Made by a program: the position numbers and the translations under genes
Notes under the pieces: model-generated
What the model was told of the DNA's origin: nothing
Databases searched by the model: none
The model's input: the letters and a program-made list of their open reading frames with translations, nothing else
Assembly (NCBI RefSeq): GCF_000282095.2
Contig: NZ_AKKC02000016.1
Span: 124,001 to 188,000, forward strand
Reading direction: 5' to 3'
Source: Rhizobium sp. CF080
GTDB taxonomy: Bacteria; Pseudomonadota; Alphaproteobacteria; Rhizobiales; Rhizobiaceae
DNA: 64,000 bases
Shown here: positions 37,932 to 47,806 of the stretch, piece after piece
Layout of the letters: each line of letters starts with the position of its first letter
Position numbering within the stretch: the stretch's first letter is position 1

Positions 37932-40352
37932 TCAGTGCGCTATGGTCACGCCTGCGTCGTCCACACCTTCGACCGTGGCGATCAGAGGCGTCTCCACCGT
38001 GCCGTCCCATTCGATCGCTTCCGGCTGACGGACGAGCGCGTGACGGATCACCTCGCCCATGCGGGAAACCGGAATGATCTCCATGTTGTTCTTCACGTTG
38101 TCCGGAATCTCGGCCAGATCCTTGGCGTTTTCCTCCGGGATCAGAACAGTCTTGATGTTGCCGCGAAGCGCAGCAAGCAGCTTCTCCTTGAGGCCGCCGA
38201 TCGGCAGCACGCGGCCGCGAAGGGTGATCTCGCCCGTCATCGCCACGTCCTTGCGGACCGGGATGCCGGTCATGATCGAAACGATCGCCGTTGCCATGCC
38301 GACGCCGGCCGACGGACCGTCCTTCGGGGTTGCCCCTTCCGGCACGTGGACGTGGATGTCCGACTTGTCGAAGCGCGGCGGTTCGATGCCGAAATCGATC
38401 GCACGCGAACGGACATAGGAGGCCGCCGCGGAGATGGATTCCTTCATGACTTCCTTGAGGTTGCCGGTGACCGTCATGCGGCCCTTGCCCGGCATCATCA
38501 CACCTTCGATCGTCAGCAGCTCGCCGCCGACTTCCGTCCAGGCAAGACCGGTGACGACGCCGACCTGATCCTCGCCCTCGGCTTCGCCGTGGCGGAACCT
38601 AGGTACGCCGAGGTAATCGGAGATGTTGGCCGCGGTGATCGCAACCGACTTCGTCTTGCCCTTGATGATCTCGGTGACCGCCTTGCGGGCGAGCTTCATC
38701 AGCTCACGCTCGTAGCTACGAACGCCGGCTTCGCGCGTGTACTGCTGGCTGATCGCCATCAGGGCATCGTCGGTGACCGAGAATTCGTTCGGCTGCAGGG
38801 CATGTTCCTTGATCGCCTTCGGCAGAAGGTGACGCTTGGCGATCTCGCGCTTCTCATCCTCGGTGTAACCGGCGATGCGGATGATTTCCATGCGGTCCAT
38901 CAGCGGCGCCGGGATGTTCAGCGTGTTCGCCGTGGTGATGAACATCACGTCGGACAGATCGTATTCGACTTCCAGGTAGTGGTCCATGAAGGTCGAGTTC
39001 TGCGCCGGATCCAGCACTTCGAGCAGAGCCGAAGACGGGTCGCCGCGGAAATCCATGCCCATCTTGTCGATTTCGTCGAGCAGGAAGAGCGGGTTGGACT
39101 TCTTGGCCTTCTTCATCGACTGGATGACCTTGCCGGGCATCGAGCCGATATAGGTGCGGCGGTGACCGCGGATTTCGGCTTCGTCACGGACGCCGCCGAG
39201 AGCCATGCGCACGTATTCACGGCCGGTCGCCTTGGCGATCGACTGGGCGAGCGAGGTCTTGCCGACGCCCGGAGGGCCGACAAGGCACAGGATCGGACCC
39301 TTGAGCTTGGTCGCGCGGGCCTGCACGGCGAGATATTCGACGATGCGTTCCTTGACCTTGTCGAGGCCGAAGTGGTCGGCTTCGAGGATCTTTTCGGCAT
39401 TGTTGAGGTCGGCCTTGATCTTCGACTTCTTGCCCCACGGAATGCCGAGCAGCCAGTCGAGATAGTTGCGCACGACGGTGGCTTCCGCCGACATCGGGCT
39501 CATCTGCTTGAGCTTCTTCAGCTCGGCATCGGCCTTTTCCTTGGCTTCCTTGGAGAGCTTGGTCTTGGAGATGCGCTCTTCCAGTTCGGCCATCTCGTCA
39601 CGGCCTTCCTCGCCGTCGCCGAGCTCCTTCTGGATCGCCTTCATCTGTTCGTTGAGGTAGTATTCGCGCTGGGTCTTCTCCATCTGGCGCTTGACGCGCG
39701 AGCGGATGCGCTTCTCGACCTGCAGAACCGAAATCTCGCCTTCCATGAAGCCGAGCGCCTTTTCGAGGCGCAGCTTGACGGAAACCGTTTCCAGCATTTC
39801 CTGCTTTTCGGTGATCTTGATCGACAGATGCGACGCGACCGTATCGGCCAGCTTCGAATAGTCTTCGATCTGGCTTGCGGCGCCCACCACTTCCGGGGAG
39901 ATCTTCTTGTTGAGCTTCACGTAGTTTTCGAATTCGGAAACCACGGAGCGCGACAGGGCTTCGACCTCGACCGCATCTTCGTCGGGTTCGGCAAGCACGC
40001 TGGCCGTCGCTTCGTAGAACTCTTCGCGGTCGGTATAGCCGTTGATCTTGGCGCGCGAGCGGCCTTCCACCAGGACCTTGACGGTGCCGTCGGGAAGCTT
40101 CAGGAGCTGCAGCACGTTGGCGACGGTGCCGACCTTGTAGATTGCCGAGGGTTCGGGATCATCGTCGCCGGCATTGATCTGGGTGACCAGCATGATCTGC
40201 TTGTCGGAACCCATGACCTCTTCAAGCGCGCGAATCGACTTTTCCCGGCCGACGAACAAAGGCACGATCATGTGGGGGAAAACCACGATGTCGCGCAGCG
40301 GCAGCACCGGATAGGTTTCGCCGCCAGGCGCCGCAGACGTTGAATTCGTCAT
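37932..40352 (-). CDS. lon: ATP-dependent protease Lon
   Basis: 806 residues from the ATG at 40352 (MTNSTSAAPGGETYPVLPLRD), the usual rhizobial length. It has an N-terminal substrate-binding domain, a coiled region, an AAA+ module with Walker A GPPGVGKTSLAQ and Walker B LFLLDEIDKMG, and a C-terminal Ser-Lys protease with Ser681 in KDGPSAGV and Lys724 in GLKEKLLAA. It degrades misfolded and some regulatory proteins in the cytoplasm; in S. meliloti Lon loss raises succinoglycan production. A candidate heat-shock promoter lies about 75-100 bases upstream. Confidence 0.98.
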   Translation of the reverse strand: MTNSTSAAPGGETYPVLPLRDIVVFPHMIVPLFVGREKSIRALEEVMGSDKQIMLVTQINAGDDDPEPSAIYKVGTVANVLQLLKLPDGTVKVLVEGRSRAKINGYTDREEFYEATASVLAEPDEDAVEVEALSRSVVSEFENYVKLNKKISPEVVGAASQIEDYSKLADTVASHLSIKITEKQEMLETVSVKLRLEKALGFMEGEISVLQVEKRIRSRVKRQMEKTQREYYLNEQMKAIQKELGDGEEGRDEMAELEERISKTKLSKEAKEKADAELKKLKQMSPMSAEATVVRNYLDWLLGIPWGKKSKIKADLNNAEKILEADHFGLDKVKERIVEYLAVQARATKLKGPILCLVGPPGVGKTSLAQSIAKATGREYVRMALGGVRDEAEIRGHRRTYIGSMPGKVIQSMKKAKKSNPLFLLDEIDKMGMDFRGDPSSALLEVLDPAQNSTFMDHYLEVEYDLSDVMFITTANTLNIPAPLMDRMEIIRIAGYTEDEKREIAKRHLLPKAIKEHALQPNEFSVTDDALMAISQQYTREAGVRSYERELMKLARKAVTEIIKGKTKSVAITAANISDYLGVPRFRHGEAEGEDQVGVVTGLAWTEVGGELLTIEGVMMPGKGRMTVTGNLKEVMKESISAAASYVRSRAIDFGIEPPRFDKSDIHVHVPEGATPKDGPSAGVGMATAIVSIMTGIPVRKDVAMTGEITLRGRVLPIGGLKEKLLAALRGNIKTVLIPEENAKDLAEIPDNVKNNMEIIPVSRMGEVIRHALVRQPEAIEWDGTVETPLIATVEGVDDAGVTIAH

Positions 40353-40425
40353 TTCATTTCCTTTCCATCGTCCCGTTTCCGGGATACGTCCCGGGCAAAT
40401 CACCCGGGCACTTCACTCTCGCCCA

Positions 40426-40454
40426 AAGTGGAGTTTTTGAAATTTGATTTCAAG
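40426..40454 (-). promoter_or_regulatory. Candidate RpoH-type promoter of lon
   Basis: On the minus strand CTTGAA (40454-40449) is followed after 17 bases by CCACTT (40431-40426), near the alphaproteobacterial heat-shock pattern CTTGAA-N17-CYATAT. The -35 is exact, the -10 partial. It would start lon mRNA about 65 bases before the ATG. Confidence 0.45.
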
Positions 40455-40705
40455 CCTTGCAAGGCCGCCGTCGCCTCGGATTGTGACAGGGGTATTACAA
40501 AGCGTGCGCACACAACGCCACGCGGAATGCCAAAGAACACGGGACGCGATCACCGGTACTGCCAACCTGTTGTCACAGACTGGCGAAGCAGCCGAAGTGC
40601 CAATGATCTTCCCGCACCGTCTCTAATGCAAGACGAATATGGTGTAATTCTTCGCGAGGCAAAAATGGTGGAAAAAACAAAAAAAGCAACCCTGTCCGCC
40701 GACAT

Positions 40706-40731
40706 AAAAAAGAGGCCCTTTCGGGCCTCTT
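40706..40731 (-). terminator. Rho-independent terminator after clpX
   Basis: Nine-pair stem AAGAGGCCC / GGGCCTCTT with a TTTC loop and a U run on the minus strand, 26 bases past the clpX stop. The remaining bases between here and the lon promoter (40455-40705) show no gene. Confidence 0.87.
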
Positions 40732-40756
40732 CAGGGTGCCGGACGGGACGGCCGGA

Positions 40757-42034
40757 TCAGGCCGAAACGTTCGCTTTTTCGTCCTGCCGGTCGGCATAGA
40801 TGTAGAGCGGCCGGGCGTTTCCACGCACGACATCGTCCGAAATCACCACTTCGCGCACGCCTTCGAGCGTCGGCAGTTCGAACATGGTGTCGAGAAGGAT
40901 CTTCTCCATGATCGAGCGCAGGCCGCGGGCGCCGGTCTTGCGGGTGATGGCCCGCTTGGCGATCTCGCGCAGAGCATCCTCGTGGAAGGTCAGATCGACA
41001 TCCTCCATCTCGAACAGGCGCTGGTACTGCTTGATCAGCGCGTTCTTCGGCTCGGACAGGATCTGGATCAGCGCGTCTTCGTCGAGGTCTTCTAGCGTCG
41101 CCAGAACCGGCAGACGGCCGATGAATTCCGGGATGAGGCCGAACTTCACCAGATCTTCCGGCTCCAGTTCGCGCAAGACTTCGCCGACGCGACGGTCTTC
41201 CGCAGACTTGACGGAGGCGCCGAAGCCGATCGAGGTCTTTTCGCCGCGGGCCGAGATGATCTTGTCGAGACCCGCAAAGGCGCCGCCGCAGATGAACAGG
41301 ATGTTCGTCGTGTCGACCTGCAGGAATTCCTGCTGCGGATGCTTGCGGCCGCCCTGCGGCGGGACCGAGGCAACCGTGCCTTCCATGATCTTCAGAAGCG
41401 CCTGCTGCACGCCCTCGCCCGACACGTCTCGGGTGATCGACGGGTTGTCGGACTTGCGGGAAATCTTGTCGACTTCGTCGATATAGACGATGCCGCGCTG
41501 GGCGCGTTCGACGTTGTAATCCGCAGCCTGCAGAAGCTTCAGGATGATGTTTTCGACGTCCTCGCCGACATAGCCGGCTTCGGTCAACGTCGTGGCATCG
41601 GCCATCGTGAAGGGAACGTCGATGATCCGGGCCAGCGTCTGGGCAAGATAGGTCTTGCCGCAACCGGTCGGGCCGACGAGCATGATGTTCGACTTCGCAA
41701 GCTCCACGTCGCCGCCCTTGGAGGCGTGCGCCAGGCGCTTGTAATGGTTATGCACCGCGACAGACAGGATGCGCTTGGCCTGCTTCTGGCCGATGACATA
41801 TTCGTCGAGGACCTTGATGATGTCCTGAGGCGTGGGCACGCCGTCGCGGGACTTGACCATCGAGGTCTTGTTCTCTTCGCGGATGATGTCCATGCACAGT
41901 TCGACGCATTCATCGCAGATGAATACGGTCGGCCCGGCAATCAGCTTCCGGACTTCGTGCTGGCTCTTTCCGCAGAAAGAGCAATACAGGGTATTCTTGG
42001 AGTCGCCGCCGTTGCTGCCGCTGACTTTGCTCAT
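40757..42034 (-). CDS. clpX: ClpX, unfoldase subunit of ClpXP
   Basis: 425 residues from the ATG at 42034 (MSKVSGSNGGDSK), preceded by GGAAGGAAAG. The N-terminal zinc domain has four cysteines (18, 21, 40, 43). The AAA+ domain has Walker A GPTGCGKT (121-128), the pore loop GYVGEDVE, Walker B GIVYIDEVDKI, and the IGF-type ClpP docking region. It unfolds tagged proteins and feeds them to ClpP. clpP lies 286 bases upstream on the same strand; the gap suggests separate promoters. The gap (42035-42320) shows no clear terminator or RNA gene. Confidence 0.98.
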   Translation of the reverse strand: MSKVSGSNGGDSKNTLYCSFCGKSQHEVRKLIAGPTVFICDECVELCMDIIREENKTSMVKSRDGVPTPQDIIKVLDEYVIGQKQAKRILSVAVHNHYKRLAHASKGGDVELAKSNIMLVGPTGCGKTYLAQTLARIIDVPFTMADATTLTEAGYVGEDVENIILKLLQAADYNVERAQRGIVYIDEVDKISRKSDNPSITRDVSGEGVQQALLKIMEGTVASVPPQGGRKHPQQEFLQVDTTNILFICGGAFAGLDKIISARGEKTSIGFGASVKSAEDRRVGEVLRELEPEDLVKFGLIPEFIGRLPVLATLEDLDEDALIQILSEPKNALIKQYQRLFEMEDVDLTFHEDALREIAKRAITRKTGARGLRSIMEKILLDTMFELPTLEGVREVVISDDVVRGNARPLYIYADRQDEKANVSA

Positions 42035-42320
42035 ATCACTTTCCTTCCAGCACTCCGCACTCTCGTCAAAACGGGCGCGGTCCACTCTACCGCTTGCCGG
42101 CGCGCGCCCCGACGGGCCTTGCGCGCCTGCCTTGCCTTAAGGGTACTCTACCGATCCTGCGCATACCATGCGGGATCAGCGGCAACGAAACCCCTAAGAG
42201 ACGAATGCTATGTCATAAAAGTTCAACACAGCATTAATAAGTACTAATAGCGCTTTCCGTGCGACTTGAAACCCCTTTTTCCTCACATCGGGGTGAGTTG
42301 CATGGGTCACGCCATCAGAC

Positions 42321-42953
42321 TCAGTCTCCGGAGCCACCTTCCATTTCCTGACGCGATGTCAGGATCTTGTCGATGACACCCCAATCCTGGGCTTCGTCGG
42401 CCGTCATGAAGTGGTCGCGATCGAGGGTCTTTTCGACTTCCTCCAACGTGCGGCCCGTATGCTTCACGTAGACCTCGTTAAGACGCCTTTTCATCTTCAA
42501 TATGTCACGGGCATGGCGTTCGATGTCGGACGCCTGGCCCTGGAAGCCGCCGGACGGCTGGTGCACCATGATGCGCGAGTTCGGGGTTGCAAAGCGCATC
42601 CCCTTCTCGCCGGCGCATAAGAGCAGCGAGCCCATGGAGGCAGCCTGGCCGATGCAGAGCGTCGAAACCGCCGGCTTGATGAACTGCATCGTATCGTAGA
42701 TCGCCATGCCGGCTGTCACGACGCCGCCGGGCGAATTGATGTAGAGGGCGATTTCCTTCTTGGGATTTTCCGCTTCCAGGAAGAGAAGCTGGGCGCAGAT
42801 CAGCGACGCCATATAGTCTTCGACGGGACCCGTCAGGAAGATGATGCGCTCCTTCAGAAGACGCGAATAGATGTCGTAGGAGCGCTCACCGCGATTGGTC
42901 TGTTCGACGACCATCGGCACCAAGGCCATTGCGGTATCAACTGGATTTCTCAT
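42321..42953 (-). CDS. clpP: ClpP, proteolytic subunit
   Basis: A 210-residue serine protease that forms the tetradecameric chamber of ClpXP and ClpAP. The catalytic triad is intact: Ser106 in IGQAASMGS, His131 in MVHQPSGG, and Asp180 in LDRDHFM. The N-terminal propeptide region is short, as usual. AAGGACGGAC precedes the start. Followed by clpX and lon, it forms the usual protein-quality-control block. Confidence 0.98.
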   Translation of the reverse strand: MRNPVDTAMALVPMVVEQTNRGERSYDIYSRLLKERIIFLTGPVEDYMASLICAQLLFLEAENPKKEIALYINSPGGVVTAGMAIYDTMQFIKPAVSTLCIGQAASMGSLLLCAGEKGMRFATPNSRIMVHQPSGGFQGQASDIERHARDILKMKRRLNEVYVKHTGRTLEEVEKTLDRDHFMTADEAQDWGVIDKILTSRQEMEGGSGD

Positions 42954-43339
42954 GTCCGTCCTTTGTCAAGCTTCTCTTGATCCCTGGCCGAAGGCAAAAA
43001 GGCGCTCCGGAATCAAATGGAATGGGTCATCCCTACATAGAGTGTCAACGCCCGGTACTTCAAGACGGAGCATCCGATATCCTTAATTGCCCGGGGATGC
43101 GCGAGGCTGACCGCTATTACGATTCTTGCCCGGCCACAGCCGGCAAAGGGGCCCGTTCGCCCGATGGCACAGGTTTTTGCGCGATCAGGGTAAAGCAGGC
43201 ATGAACATTGTCTCGAAAATCCCGCCGACACCAGTCCGAGGGCCGGACTTTCCGCGATCCGTGCAACGTCGTCTTAAAGACTGCATGTCATTCTAGATGC
43301 CATTCTGGGGGCGCTCGACGTTAAGTATTGGAGTTTCGG
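42954..43339. other. Intergenic region between divergent clpP and diguanylate cyclase genes
   Basis: 386 bases without a convincing gene. It holds the candidate clpP promoter at 43020-43048 and must hold the promoter for the diguanylate cyclase. No RNA gene or repeat was recognised. Confidence 0.6.
43020..43048 (-). promoter_or_regulatory. Candidate promoter of clpP
   Basis: Minus strand TTGACA (43048-43043), 17-base spacer, CCATTC (43025-43020). The -35 is a perfect housekeeping hexamer while the -10 resembles heat-shock CCAT-type boxes. The predicted start is about 60 bases before the clpP ATG. Confidence 0.4.
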
Positions 43340-44590
43340 GTGGATATTTTAACGGGCCTGATGATCTGGGCGGCGGAGGCTTTGACGCTCGCCGTCCTTC
43401 TGTGCTCGCGCTGGTATTACGAGCGGGACCGTTTCTACTTGAGCTGGGGTAGCGGTTTTGCGCTGCACGGGATCGGCGTCGTGCTGGTCGCGCTGCGCGG
43501 AGATATCCCCGATTTCGTCTCCATCCAGATCGCCAATACGCTGGTGCTCGCCGGCGTCGGCCTGTGGATCGCCGGCCTCCTGCAGTTCGACCGGAAGCCT
43601 GTGGAAGCCTACATCGCCATCCCGGCACTTCTTTGGGTGGCGGGCATGTTCCTTTATCCGATACGCGAGAACTTCGCCCACCGGGTGGCCCTTCACAACG
43701 GCGCGACCATGGTCGGCCATGCGATCATGATCTATATCCTCCTCAGCAACGACGGCGCGTCGAAGATAACGCGGCGGGTGCTGGCGGCATTCATTGCCAT
43801 ACAATTCTGCGCGAACGGCGTGGTCGCAGTTCTGGTGGTCGCCGGCGAGGCGAAATCCATTGGCGTGTCGCCGCACTCCGCCTGGCTGCTCTTCCCGGCG
43901 GCAATCTGTTTCGTCGCCAGCATCATGACCGGCGCAAAGCTGCTGACCGAGCGTTCGGAAGAGAAGCTCAAGGCACTTGCCGTCACCGACCCGCTAACCA
44001 GCGTTCTCAACCGGCGCGGCCTGATCGACCAGTTCCATGCCTTGAAAAAACTCGAGAACGAGGAGAAGCCGCTGATCGCGCTCCTGCATTTCGACCTCGA
44101 CAACTTCAAGCAGATCAACGACCGCTGCGGCCATCAGGCAGGCGATTCGGTGCTGGTCGCCTTTTCGCAGGTCGGCCAGACCTCGCTGCGCGGCCGTGGC
44201 TTCTTCGGCCGCATGGGGGGCGAGGAATTCGCCTCCATCCTGCGTGTCGGCCACATGATCGAGGCCGCCAGCATTGCCGAGGCGATCCGCCTCACGCTGA
44301 AACGCCAGACCATCGTCGCCGGCGAGCACAGCATCACGGTCACCGTCAGCGCCGGTATCGCGCTTGCGGGCGCCGGAAACGCCGACCTCGATCTCCTGCT
44401 CAGCGCCGCCGACCGGGCCCTCTACACCGCCAAGGACAGCGGCCGCGACCGAACCGCGATCGATACCGGCACCGAAGCCTCGATCGTTCCGGCCGTCGAC
44501 CGGCAGGGCGAGGACGATGCCCCGACGGACGTGCGCGCCAGCCGGCAGGTCGCAGCCCTGAAACGCCTCGCTTCGCTCGGCAAACGCTGA
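43340..44590 (+). CDS. Membrane diguanylate cyclase (GGEEF domain)
   Basis: 416 residues from the GTG at 43340, chosen because GGAG lies six bases upstream; the TTG at 43328 would overlap that site. Six or so N-terminal helices form a membrane sensor region (to about 205), followed by the linker LLTERSEEKLKALAVTDPLT and a GGDEF domain with the active motif GGEEF near 293-297 and the FDLDNFKQIND metal site. The position of the inhibitory I-site (RxxD) reads RGFF, so product inhibition at that site is unlikely. It should make cyclic di-GMP, a usual activator of exopolysaccharide and biofilm. About 50 residues follow the catalytic domain. Confidence 0.9.
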   Translation: MDILTGLMIWAAEALTLAVLLCSRWYYERDRFYLSWGSGFALHGIGVVLVALRGDIPDFVSIQIANTLVLAGVGLWIAGLLQFDRKPVEAYIAIPALLWVAGMFLYPIRENFAHRVALHNGATMVGHAIMIYILLSNDGASKITRRVLAAFIAIQFCANGVVAVLVVAGEAKSIGVSPHSAWLLFPAAICFVASIMTGAKLLTERSEEKLKALAVTDPLTSVLNRRGLIDQFHALKKLENEEKPLIALLHFDLDNFKQINDRCGHQAGDSVLVAFSQVGQTSLRGRGFFGRMGGEEFASILRVGHMIEAASIAEAIRLTLKRQTIVAGEHSITVTVSAGIALAGAGNADLDLLLSAADRALYTAKDSGRDRTAIDTGTEASIVPAVDRQGEDDAPTDVRASRQVAALKRLASLGKR

Positions 44591-44658
44591 CCTCCTCTTG
44601 TCCTCTTCATCCTGAAGCCCACATTCGTCAGGAGGGATAAAACCGCGGAGGGCGCGCC

Positions 44659-46446
44659 ATGCGGGCAAGATTTTTCGGGACACGTTTCTTCACCGGCATC
44701 CTTCTTTCTTCGACGCTTCCCGCCTTGATGTTTTCGGCCGGAACAACGCTGGCGCAGCAGGCGTCCGATACGGTTGCGCCGGAACGGGCGACCGGGTTCA
44801 CCTCCGCCAAGCGCGTCGAGGCGAAAAGCTTCATGGTCGCCGCCGCCAATCCGCTGGCGGCCGAAGCCGGGCGCGACGTGATCGCCAAAGGCGGAAATGC
44901 TATCGATGCCCTGATCGCCGTGCAGACCGTGCTCGGCCTCGTCGAGCCGCAAAGCTCCGGCCTCGGCGGCGGCTCCTTCCTCGTCTATTACGATGCGGCA
45001 TCCAACAAGCTCACCACCTTCGACGGCCGCGAGACGGCGCCGATGGAGGCAACGCCAAAACTGTTCCTCGATGCGCAGGGCCAGCCGCTGAAATTCATGG
45101 ACGCGGTGGTCGGCGGCCGTTCGGTCGGCACGCCGGGCACCGTGCGCCTCCTCTCCGACGTCCATAAGCGCTACGGCAAGGCCGACTGGGCCAGCCTGTT
45201 CGAACGGGCGGAGAAGCTTGCCGCCGACGGCTTCCAAGTCTCTCCCCGTCTGGCTTCGCTGATCGCCGCCGAGGGTGACCGGCTGAAGAAATACGACGGT
45301 CCGCGGGGCTACCTCTACGACGCATCAGGCGCGCCACTGAAGGCCGGCACGGTGCTCAAGAACCCCGCCTATGCAGAGACGCTGAAGGCGATCGCGACTG
45401 GCGGCGCGGATGCCTTCTACAAGGGGCCGATTGCCGAGGCGATCGTCAGGACGGTGCGCGAGGCGACGGGCAATCCCGGTGTCCTGTCGCTCGCCGACCT
45501 CGCCAACTACCGCGTCAAGGAACGCGAGCCGATCTGCGCCAGCTACCGGGCGCTCGACGTCTGCGGCATGGGTCCGCCCTCCTCCGGTGCTGTCGCGGTC
45601 GGCCAGATGCTCGGCGTGATCGAGAATTTCGACATCAAGGCACTTGGGCCGCAGAATGCCGAAAGCTGGCGGATCATGGGCGACGCGCAGCGCCTCGCCT
45701 TTGCGGACCGCGAGCGCTACTTGGCCGACCCGGATTTCCAGCCCTTGCCGATCAAGGGCCTGCTGAAGAAGGATTATCTCGGCAAGCGCGCTTCGCTGCT
45801 CGACGGCACCAAAGCTCTCGGCGCCGACCAAGTGAAGGCCGGCGAGCCGGAATGGGACCATGCGCTGCTGTTCGGCCGCGACGCGGCGATCGAGTTGCCT
45901 TCCACCAGCCATTTCGTCATCGTCGACAAACAAGGCAATGTCGTCTCGATGACCACGACGATCGAAAGCGGTTTCGGCTCGCGGCTGATGACGAACGGCT
46001 TCCTGCTCAACAACGAGCTCACCGACTTCTCGTTCAAGACCCATGACGGCAACCTTCCTGTCGCCAACCGCGTCGAACCCGGCAAGCGGCCACGTTCCTC
46101 GATGGCGCCGACGATCGTGATGAAGGAAGGCAAGCCGCTGCTGGCGATCGGTTCGCCCGGCGGCAGCCAGATCATCGGCTATGTGGCCCAGGCTCTGATC
46201 GCCTATATCGACTGGGGCATGCCGGTGGAGCAGATCGTCGCCCAGCCGCATTTCATCAACCGGTTCGGGCCTTACGAGATCGAGGCCGGCACCGAGGCCG
46301 AAAAGCTTGCCGAACCGCTGAAGGCGCTGGGTTATGAAGTGAAGCCCGGTGAGATGAATTCCGGCCTGCATGCGATCGAAATCACGGCAAACGGACTGGT
46401 CGGCAGCGCCGACCCGCGCCGCGAGGGCGTCGCGGTCGGGGACTAG
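44659..46446 (+). CDS. ggt: Gamma-glutamyltransferase (periplasmic)
   Basis: A 595-residue Ntn-hydrolase precursor that hydrolyses glutathione and transfers its glutamyl group. The N-terminus (to about residue 33, LAQQA) is a Sec signal peptide. The autoprocessing nucleophile is Thr416 in STSHFVIVD, splitting the precursor into large and small subunits. The small subunit has GNVVSMTTTIESGFGS and the PRSSMAPTIV and GSPGGSQII motifs of the active site. The ribosome site GGAGG lies eight bases before the ATG. The stop is 39 bases from the P450 start, so both may be on one transcript. Confidence 0.95.
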   Translation: MRARFFGTRFFTGILLSSTLPALMFSAGTTLAQQASDTVAPERATGFTSAKRVEAKSFMVAAANPLAAEAGRDVIAKGGNAIDALIAVQTVLGLVEPQSSGLGGGSFLVYYDAASNKLTTFDGRETAPMEATPKLFLDAQGQPLKFMDAVVGGRSVGTPGTVRLLSDVHKRYGKADWASLFERAEKLAADGFQVSPRLASLIAAEGDRLKKYDGPRGYLYDASGAPLKAGTVLKNPAYAETLKAIATGGADAFYKGPIAEAIVRTVREATGNPGVLSLADLANYRVKEREPICASYRALDVCGMGPPSSGAVAVGQMLGVIENFDIKALGPQNAESWRIMGDAQRLAFADRERYLADPDFQPLPIKGLLKKDYLGKRASLLDGTKALGADQVKAGEPEWDHALLFGRDAAIELPSTSHFVIVDKQGNVVSMTTTIESGFGSRLMTNGFLLNNELTDFSFKTHDGNLPVANRVEPGKRPRSSMAPTIVMKEGKPLLAIGSPGGSQIIGYVAQALIAYIDWGMPVEQIVAQPHFINRFGPYEIEAGTEAEKLAEPLKALGYEVKPGEMNSGLHAIEITANGLVGSADPRREGVAVGD

Positions 46447-46485
46447 AGGGCTTTTCCGCACGCCAGTTTCGGCTAGGTCTTTCGA

Positions 46486-47733
46486 ATGACCGCCCTGCCC
46501 GACTTCCTGCGCATCGATCTCAAGACCCGCCACGTCTCGCTCGACGGCCGCAATCCGGCTTTCTACAGCGATCCGAACTGCGTCTATGCCCTCCTCCACG
46601 AACATTGCCCGACCTTCTATTGGGAAGAGCAGCGGCAGTGGTTCTTCACCCGCTACGAGCATGTGAACGGGCTGTTGCGCGACCGACGGTTCGGGCGGCA
46701 GATCCTGCATATCGCCAGCCGCGGGGAACTCGGGCTTCCCGAACCCCTGCCGCATCTCGAAAACTTCGATCTCGCCGAGCGGTATTCGCTGCTGGAGCTC
46801 GAACCGCCGGAACACACGCGGCTCCGTACACTCGTCAACCGTGCCTTCGTTTCACGCCATATCGAAAGGCTCCGGCCGGAAATCGCAGAGCTTGCGGAGA
46901 CGCTGATCGACGGGTTCGAGGGTCAAGGCGAGACGGAACTGCTCTCCTCCTTCGCCGACATCATCCCGGTGACGATGATCGCCCGGATGATCGGCATCCC
47001 GGACGAGATGGGGCCGCAGCTTCTCGCCTGGTCGCATGCCTATGTCGGCATGTACATGTTTAAGAGGACGCAGAAGGACGAACATGCCGCCGACCGCGCG
47101 GCCGGGGAATTTGCGGGTTACGTCAAGGGCCTGATCTCAGAGCGCCGCAGGGAGCCGCGCGAAGACCTGCTGACCCACATGATCCACACGGAGCACAAGG
47201 GCCAGTACCTCACCGACGACGAACTGGTTTCCACGACTATCGTGCTGCTCAATGCCGGCCACGAGGCGACGGTGCACCAGATCGGCAATTCGGTGCGGGT
47301 GATCCTGGAGAACGATCTTCCGGCCGCCGAACTTTTCTGCGACGAAACTGCGACCGAACGGACGGTTGAGGAGACGCTGCGGATCTGTGCGCCGGTGCAT
47401 ATCTTCCAGCGCTGGGCGCTCGAGGACGCCGAGATCGACGGGCTCAGTTTCAAACGCGGCGACAAGGTGAGCCTCATCCTTGCCGCGGCCAATCTCGATC
47501 CGAAGAAATTCTCCGATCCGCTGGCCTTCAAACCTGACCGGCAGGAAGCCCCAAACCTCTCCTTCGGCGCCGGCATCCATTTCTGCATCGGCGCGCCGCT
47601 TGCAAGGCTGGAACTCAACACCGTGCTGCCGATCCTCTTCCGGCGGCTGCCCGGGATGCGGATCGCCACGCCGCCAGTGATCAAGGACGTCTACCATTTC
47701 CACGGGCTGGAGCGGCTGGATCTGGCTTGGTGA
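46486..47733 (+). CDS. Cytochrome P450
   Basis: A 415-residue soluble class I P450. The I-helix has LLNAGHEATVHQ (the AGxE/T oxygen-activation motif), the K-helix ExxR is EETLRI, and the heme loop is FGAGIHFCIG with Cys367 as the iron ligand. It needs a ferredoxin and reductase, which are not nearby. Substrate unknown; the segment PPEHTRLRTLVNRAF is typical of bacterial CYPs. Following ggt by 39 bases is unusual. A large inverted repeat lies between it and the convergent SDR gene. Confidence 0.95.
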   Translation: MTALPDFLRIDLKTRHVSLDGRNPAFYSDPNCVYALLHEHCPTFYWEEQRQWFFTRYEHVNGLLRDRRFGRQILHIASRGELGLPEPLPHLENFDLAERYSLLELEPPEHTRLRTLVNRAFVSRHIERLRPEIAELAETLIDGFEGQGETELLSSFADIIPVTMIARMIGIPDEMGPQLLAWSHAYVGMYMFKRTQKDEHAADRAAGEFAGYVKGLISERRREPREDLLTHMIHTEHKGQYLTDDELVSTTIVLLNAGHEATVHQIGNSVRVILENDLPAAELFCDETATERTVEETLRICAPVHIFQRWALEDAEIDGLSFKRGDKVSLILAAANLDPKKFSDPLAFKPDRQEAPNLSFGAGIHFCIGAPLARLELNTVLPILFRRLPGMRIATPPVIKDVYHFHGLERLDLAW

Positions 47734-47806
47734 GCGGCATAGAAACGGCTTATCGGTAGTGATCAAAACGGTCGCGTAAACCGCTGAAAACAATGCAAAG
47801 AACCAC

